Assembly: GCA_903895005.1 (NCBI GenBank)
Contig: CAITSH010000027.1
Coordinates: 1 to 17,961, forward strand
Source of the DNA: an uncultured Pseudomonadota bacterium
GTDB taxonomy: Bacteria; Pseudomonadota; Gammaproteobacteria; Burkholderiales; SG8-39
Direction: 5' to 3'
Length of the DNA stretch: 17,961 nucleotides
The notes beneath the pieces are model-generated. The model was given only the letters and a program-made list of their open reading frames with translations, did not search any database and was not told where the DNA came from. Shown here piece by piece: positions 14,162 through 17,961 of the stretch. Position 1 is the first letter of the stretch, and every line of letters begins with the position of its first letter. Position numbers and translations under genes: made by a program.

Positions 14162-14326
14162 ACAACACGCCGCGCAGCGGCTTGTTGCGGCGAAGGCTAA
14201 CGTACGCGTAGCGGGCGGAATGCCGTAGCCACAACAGGATTTTTCTGTTGTGGTGCAGGCCGCCCGCGCAGCGGACGTTAAGCGCGCAGCGCGGCCGGAG
14301 TCAAAATCCATGTGACTCACGTTTTC
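14162..14326. repeat. 165-bp palindrome-rich insert between the two xerC-tail copies
   Basis: The insert contains a large imperfect hairpin (about 14193-14285). At its tip CCACAACAG (14229-14237) and CTGTTGTGG (14245-14253) pair perfectly around a 7-nt loop. Further down, GCGGGCGG pairs with CCGCCCGC, and TAACGT with ACGTTA. A smaller GAGTCA/TGACTC hairpin and repeated CCGCTGCGCGG units lie near its edges. It has no ORF with coding character. It resembles a short non-autonomous palindromic element of the REP/MITE kind. That class assignment is inference. Confidence 0.6.
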
Positions 14327-15303
14327 TTCTTCGCCCTTGGGTGCGCCGCGTCGTAGGCTTTGGCGAGATGCTGGAAATCCAGGTGCGTGTACACCTGTGT
14401 CGTCGAAATGCTGGCGTGCCCGAGCATTTCCTGCACCGCGCGCAAATCGCCCGACGATTGCAGCAAGTGCGTCGCAAACGAATGGCGCAGCATGTGCGGG
14501 TGCACATGCACCGGCAGCCCGGCACGCAGCGCCCAAGCCGAAAGGCGTTCGCCGACAACGCCGGCGTTGATGCGATGTCCGCGCGCACCGACGAACAAGG
14601 CCGCCTCATCCGGCTGCGCGATTTCTTCACGCACCGCCAGCCACGCGGCGATCGCCGCACCGGCTTTTGCGCCGACCGGCACGGTGCGCGTCTTGGACCC
14701 CTTGCCGGTGACCGTCACCTCGGCTTCGACAAGCATGCGCCGGCCCTCGGCGACATCGATGCCCACCAGTTCGGCAAGCCGAAGGCCCGACGAATAAAAC
14801 AGCTCGAACATCGCCTTGTCACGCACCTCGCCCGACCCCTCGGGTTTGGCATCAAGAAGCTGCGCCGCAAAATCCGGCGACAAGGCCTTTGGCAGCGGCT
14901 TTGGGCTTTTGGGCGCGCGCAGGCCGGTGCACGGGTTGGCGGGATAAGCGTGGTGACGCACCAGCCAGTTAAAAAAGCCGCGCCACGCCGAGAGCATGCG
15001 CGCGATGCTGCGACCGGACATGCCCCCGGCGTGCAGTTGCGCCACGGCGCGACGGATATGCTGAGACTGCAGTTTGGATAGCTCGATACCCGGATTGATG
15101 GCAAGCAGCTGGCGGATACTGTGCTCGTAGCTCACAACCGTGGTCGGGCTCAGGCGGCGCTGATGGGCGATCTGCTCGACATAGTCGCCGAGCAGCGCCA
15201 GGCGAGGATCGTCAGCCACTTCGCATGCACGCGAAGGTGCCGTGCCGGAAATGCCCGCTGCAATGCCTGCGCATGGGGCGCACCAAGGGCGCGGGCCGGC
15301 CAT
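14317..15303 (-). CDS. xerC: Site-specific tyrosine recombinase XerC
   Basis: The product is 328 aa from the ATG at 15303. A GTG at 15219 would give 300 aa, the usual XerC length, and removes an unusual Cys/Pro-rich leader, so it may be the true start; neither has a good ribosome-binding site. The N-terminal SAM-like domain (about 35-125) and the catalytic domain are complete. Active-site residues are R175 (GLRLAELVG), K201 (GKGSKTR), H270 and R273 (HPHMLRHSFATHL), H296 (LGHAS) and Y305, the nucleophile, in TTQVYTHLDFQHL. XerC with XerD resolves chromosome dimers at dif. The order dapF-DUF484-xerC is the classic proteobacterial one. The C-terminus AHPRAKKKT is shortened: a duplicated copy downstream keeps the longer ending KKKPEGKAK. 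Catalysis should not be affected. Confidence 0.92.
   Translation of the reverse strand: MAGPRPWCAPCAGIAAGISGTAPSRACEVADDPRLALLGDYVEQIAHQRRLSPTTVVSYEHSIRQLLAINPGIELSKLQSQHIRRAVAQLHAGGMSGRSIARMLSAWRGFFNWLVRHHAYPANPCTGLRAPKSPKPLPKALSPDFAAQLLDAKPEGSGEVRDKAMFELFYSSGLRLAELVGIDVAEGRRMLVEAEVTVTGKGSKTRTVPVGAKAGAAIAAWLAVREEIAQPDEAALFVGARGHRINAGVVGERLSAWALRAGLPVHVHPHMLRHSFATHLLQSSGDLRAVQEMLGHASISTTQVYTHLDFQHLAKAYDAAHPRAKKKT
14327..14373. repeat. 47-bp direct repeat, copy B (within the 3' end of xerC)
   Basis: This is identical to 14115-14161. It is the copy now joined to the body of xerC. Directly after it the frame reads into the insert and stops at TGA (14317-14319), giving the new xerC terminus. Confidence 0.85.
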
Positions 15304-15338
15304 GTTGCGCCGGCGGACTGGTGTTCTGGTTCAGGGGT

Positions 15339-15977
15339 TCAGACAAAGCGCGACAACGCCGCGCTCGCAAGTTCGCCCAGGCGCTTGAGGTAAAGGCGCC
15401 CCATGTCGTGTTGAAAACGTTCCGGGTCTTCGCTGGCGAGCACCAGCACGCCAAAACACTCGCCATCGGCAAGCGGAACAAGGGACGTCGAGCGGATATG
15501 CGGAGCCGCATCGCCAAACCAGGATGTCACTTCTTCGTTGTAACTCGGTCCGCAATAAGGCGTCTCGAGCCTGGCGACAAATTCCTTGAGCTCAAGACCG
15601 GTCTCGGCGTACTCCGGGCCCTCACCCTGGCCGCGCCAGAAACGCAGGGCCACATGCGGCACCGCGAAGTCCTCGCGCAGGTTGTAGGTGATCGCGCCCA
15701 TTTGCGAGGGCAGGCCGGAAGCGGCCAGCATCGCCAGGCACAGGCGGTGCATTTTTTCGCCGATGTCCATGTTCTCTTCGCCGAACTGGATGAGGTCGGC
15801 GAGCTTGGATTCGATCGCCTTGTTCTTGTCGCGCAGCGACAGCAGCTGGCGGTCGGACAGGGCGATGGCGTGGCCGCCGTGCGGATGGGGAATCGAGATA
15901 TTGGCCAGCACCTCGGCGTATTCCTCGAAAAACATCGGGTTGTCCTTCAGGTACTGCGCGACTTCATCGGCGTTCAT
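15339..15977 (-). CDS. DUF484 family protein
   Basis: The ATG at 15977 has AAAGG about nine bases upstream and gives 212 aa; the longer upstream frame is not credible coding. The N-terminus MNADEVAQYLKDNPMFFEEY (1-20) and the following LANISIPHPHGGHAIALSDRQ are hallmarks of DUF484. A helical, coiled-coil-like stretch (about 40-70) and a GAF-like C-terminal domain (about 75-205) follow. The GAF-like part contains STSLVPLADGECFGVLVLAS. The biochemical role of DUF484 is not established. It is almost always found between dapF and xerC in proteobacteria, as here, and is presumably cytoplasmic. It starts 76 nt after dapF and ends 35 nt before the xerC start, consistent with one operon. Confidence 0.88.
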   Translation of the reverse strand: MNADEVAQYLKDNPMFFEEYAEVLANISIPHPHGGHAIALSDRQLLSLRDKNKAIESKLADLIQFGEENMDIGEKMHRLCLAMLAASGLPSQMGAITYNLREDFAVPHVALRFWRGQGEGPEYAETGLELKEFVARLETPYCGPSYNEEVTSWFGDAAPHIRSTSLVPLADGECFGVLVLASEDPERFQHDMGRLYLKRLGELASAALSRFV

Positions 15978-16053
15978 GCGTGGCCTTTTCTTGTTGGCGT
16001 AAAAACAAAACGGAACAACACGGAATTGACTTGGTACATTGCGCGGTTCGCGC

Positions 16054-16911
16054 TCAAAGCCCGGCTGCCTCAAACTCGCCCTCGAACACCGTGACTGCCG
16101 GGCCGGTCATGAACACGGCGGCCTGTTCATTCTCGGTGCCATCCCAGCGTATCGTCAATTCACCGCCGCGCGTCTGCACGCGCACCGGTGAATCAAGCAG
16201 GCCGCGGCGGATGCCGGCCACCACGGCGGCGCAGGCGCCGGTGCCGCACGCAAGCGTCTCGCCGGCACCGCGCTCAAACACGCGAAGGCGGATGTGCCCC
16301 CGGTCGAGCACCTGCATGTAGCCGGCGTTCACGCGCTGCGGGAAACGTGCGTGGCGCTCGATCAGCGGACCCTCGGTCAGGACCGGGGCCGCATCGACAT
16401 CATCAACCACCTGCACCGCATGCGGATTGCCCATGGACACCGCGCTGACCTGCACGGTGCTGCGATCCACGTCCAGCGCGCAGGCGATGGCCGCGGCATC
16501 GGCGACGAAAGGAATGCGCGCGGGCTCGAAGATGGGAGCGCCCATGTCCACCGTCACCTGCCCGTCCGGCTCGAGACGGGGCGTGATCAACCCTGACAGC
16601 GTCTCGACGCGAATTTCGTCCTTGGCACTAAGGCCGTGATCGCGCACGAAGCGCGCAAAGCAGCGCGCACCGTTTCCGCACTGCTCGACCTCGCCGCCGT
16701 CGGCGTTCCAGATGCGGTAGCGAAAATCGGCGTTCGCCGTCGAACCCGCAGAGGGTTTTTCCACCAGCAGGATCTGGTCGCAGCCGATGCCAAAGTGCCG
16801 GTCGGCGATCGACTTGGCCAGCGCCGGTGTGAGCGGCACCGCCTGCGTCACGCCGTCGAGCACGACAAAATCGTTGCCCACACCCTGCATTTTTGTGAAT
16901 CTTAATTTCAT
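16054..16911 (-). CDS. dapF: Diaminopimelate epimerase
   Basis: The ATG at 16911 overlaps the stop of the upstream CoA-binding protein gene by ATGA and gives 285 aa, the normal DapF length. DapF converts LL- to meso-diaminopimelate without a cofactor, supplying lysine and peptidoglycan synthesis in the cytoplasm. The N-terminal [20 protein letters not shown] (1-20) is canonical. The two catalytic cysteines are C78 in [13 protein letters not shown] (72-84) and C222 in [12 protein letters not shown] (218-229). The substrate-binding SMGNPHAV (159-166) is also present. Everything needed for activity is intact. It is translationally coupled to the preceding gene and followed by DUF484 and xerC. 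Confidence 0.96.
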   Translation of the reverse strand: MKLRFTKMQGVGNDFVVLDGVTQAVPLTPALAKSIADRHFGIGCDQILLVEKPSAGSTANADFRYRIWNADGGEVEQCGNGARCFARFVRDHGLSAKDEIRVETLSGLITPRLEPDGQVTVDMGAPIFEPARIPFVADAAAIACALDVDRSTVQVSAVSMGNPHAVQVVDDVDAAPVLTEGPLIERHARFPQRVNAGYMQVLDRGHIRLRVFERGAGETLACGTGACAAVVAGIRRGLLDSPVRVQTRGGELTIRWDGTENEQAAVFMTGPAVTVFEGEFEAAGL

Positions 16912-17342
16912 GTGGCCCCGCCCAATCCGAGCATGTTGTAATCGCGCAAAATGCAGCGGTCCATGACCACACGCATACCGGCATCGTGCGCCTTTTGCGC
17001 TGCCTCGTCGTTGATGCAGCCCTCCTGCATCCAGATTCGTTTCAGACCCAGCCGTATGCAAGCATCGACCACCGGCATGACCTCGGCGCCATTGCGAAAC
17101 ACGTTGACGAGGTCGATGGAATCGGATGCGGGCACCTCGGACAGGCTGGCATACGCTTTTTCGCCCAGGCCTTCGCTGATCGCCGGACGCACCGGGACGA
17201 TGCGATAGCCGCGCAATTGCATGCCGCGCGCGATGCGATGGCTGGGGCGCTCGGCCCGCGGCGAAAAGCCGACCACGGCAATGGTCTTTACACCCTCGAA
17301 CATGGCGCGCAGGCGATCGGTGTCGGCGTTGGAAAAATTCAT
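16908..17342 (-). CDS. CoA-binding Rossmann-fold protein (YccU-like)
   Basis: The 144-aa product is a single CoA_binding domain. It has [20 protein letters not shown] (21-40), with the phosphate-binding loop; [19 protein letters not shown], a segment typical of YccU-like proteins; and [12 protein letters not shown] (103-114), the catalytic-like region seen in succinyl-CoA synthetase relatives. Stand-alone proteins of this type bind CoA or its derivatives, but their cellular role is unknown. Length and motifs are complete. The ATG has no Shine-Dalgarno. A TACAAT hexamer (17349-17354) ends 6 nt before it, but no fitting -35 is visible. The stop overlaps dapF, so the two are translated together. 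The gap up to the acyltransferase gene is 124 bp, GC-rich, and shows no other gene. Confidence 0.87.
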   Translation of the reverse strand: MNFSNADTDRLRAMFEGVKTIAVVGFSPRAERPSHRIARGMQLRGYRIVPVRPAISEGLGEKAYASLSEVPASDSIDLVNVFRNGAEVMPVVDACIRLGLKRIWMQEGCINDEAAQKAHDAGMRVVMDRCILRDYNMLGLGGAT

Positions 17343-17466
17343 GCTGTCATTGTAAAACGCGCCGCGCGCGCCGCGCGAGCATTAACAGCACGATCAGGAC
17401 CGCACCGCCGTGTGCACGCACCGCCCTCCGCTGCCGGCACCATTCGCAGCCGTAACGTCCCCGGCA

Positions 17467-17961
17467 TTAGTACCACCTCGCCTCGCCCGGCGGTCGCGTC
17501 TGGAAGCGCTTGTGCGTCCAGACATATTGTTCCGGCATATCCCGGGCGCACGCCTCTATGAACGCGTTCATGCGCAAGGTGTCGGCCTCGATGTCATCGG
17601 TCGGGTAGGCGTCCCAGGCCGGATGGCAGACCACCTCGTAACCGGCCCCGCCGGGGAGCATGCGCGTCACGCAGGGCACGATGCGCGCGCCCGACAGGCG
17701 CGCAAGACGCGTCATCCCGGTGACCGTGGCCGCCTGCACGCCAAAAAACGGCAGGAAAATCGCGTCCTTCGGCCCGTAATCCTGATCCGGCAGGTAGTAA
17801 AACGGGCGGCCCTCCTTGAGTGCGGCCAGCGCCGGGCGCACGCCCTGCTGGCGCGAAAACAGGCGCTGCCGTCCGAAGCGCGTACGGCCGTCAAAGAGGC
17901 GGCGGTTGAAGGCCGGGCTCTTCTGGTTGGCGTACATGCTGGCCATGTCCAGCTCGCAGGC
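17467..17961 (-). CDS. Lipid A biosynthesis acyltransferase (LpxL/HtrB family), C-terminal part
   Basis: The frame is open to the right edge, so 164 C-terminal residues are seen and the N-terminus, with the membrane anchor and the HX4D-type catalytic motif, is outside the window. The visible part matches the LpxL/LpxM family. It includes NRRLFDGRTRFGRQRLFSRQQGVR, LKEGRPFYYLPDQDYGPKDAIFLPFFG (the substrate-site block), TVTGMTRLARLSGARIVPCV and the terminal PEQYVWTHKRFQTRPPGE. These enzymes transfer a secondary acyl chain to Kdo2-lipid IVA at the inner membrane. Which acyl chain cannot be judged. Acyltransferase genes before dapF are common in betaproteobacteria. Confidence 0.87.
   Translation of the reverse strand, partial: ACELDMASMYANQKSPAFNRRLFDGRTRFGRQRLFSRQQGVRPALAALKEGRPFYYLPDQDYGPKDAIFLPFFGVQAATVTGMTRLARLSGARIVPCVTRMLPGGAGYEVVCHPAWDAYPTDDIEADTLRMNAFIEACARDMPEQYVWTHKRFQTRPPGEARWY

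Noticed and set aside
14094..14234. N-terminal extension of the first chrA-type gene up to 14234
   Set aside because: The extension is translated insert and duplicated xerC tail in another frame. The ATG at 14093 has a ribosome-binding site and the ancestral ATGA overlap.
14090..14536. Open frame on the minus strand joining part of xerC, the palindromic insert and the duplicated xerC tail (148 aa)
   Set aside because: It is a by-product of the duplication. Its middle reads through a palindrome, and its first part is out of frame with xerC. Only the last residues preserve the old xerC ending.
1..17961. CRISPR arrays, toxin-antitoxin pairs, prophage genes, integrase attachment sites and tRNA genes
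   Set aside because: No regularly spaced repeats, no fitting small gene pairs other than the metal ORFs, and no tRNA-like cloverleaf were seen. The only recombinase is the housekeeping XerC.

Overview
The window looks like chromosomal DNA of a high-GC betaproteobacterium. The evidence is the run of lipid A acyltransferase, CoA-binding protein, dapF, DUF484 and xerC; a Zur-family repressor with a CobW/COG0523 GTPase and a ZnuD-type receptor; and the style of the proteins. The genus cannot be fixed from the sequence. There are no tRNA or rRNA genes, no CRISPR array and no transposase gene. No gap longer than 300 bases lacks a gene.

Left part (1-3370, minus strand). A three-gene operon runs right to left: a DUF2946 small protein with a CXXC motif and a C-terminal RAPP motif (CruR-like), a TonB-dependent receptor, and a secreted Asp-box (BNR) protein cut by the window edge. 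This matches the gene order of the copper-repressed bp2923-bfrG-bp2921 operon of Bordetella pertussis. There the first gene is a sensing upstream ORF whose nascent chain arrests on RAPP. Here the last two sense codons and the stop codon of the small ORF are perfectly complementary over 10 nt to the receptor's Shine-Dalgarno region, which suggests a ribosome-occlusion switch. A separate gene for a repeat-built, double STAS-like protein follows (3401-5002).

Middle (5217-9499, minus strand). A zinc operon reads zur, COG0523 GTPase, a 115-aa small protein, znuD. A 17-bp palindrome overlapping the -35 of a good promoter in front of zur is the likely Zur operator. The small protein also ends in RAPP-x-x-S and sits 95 nt upstream of znuD, but it lacks the CXXC motif and has scattered Cys and His residues instead. 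It looks like a second arrest-peptide upstream ORF, perhaps zinc-sensing. This is the best candidate in the window for something undescribed.

Right part (9500-17961). A CaxA/ChaA-type Ca2+/H+ antiporter gene diverges from zur. It converges on an RlmI-type rRNA methyltransferase gene, with a strong hairpin between them. A Gfo/Idh/MocA oxidoreductase gene diverges from rlmI. Its stop codon overlaps that of the last gene of a leftward cluster: lipid A acyltransferase (partial), CoA-binding protein, dapF, DUF484, xerC and a split ChrA pair. Between xerC and the first chrA gene, 47 bp of the xerC 3' end is duplicated around a 165-bp palindrome-rich insert, which has given xerC a new, shorter C-terminus.
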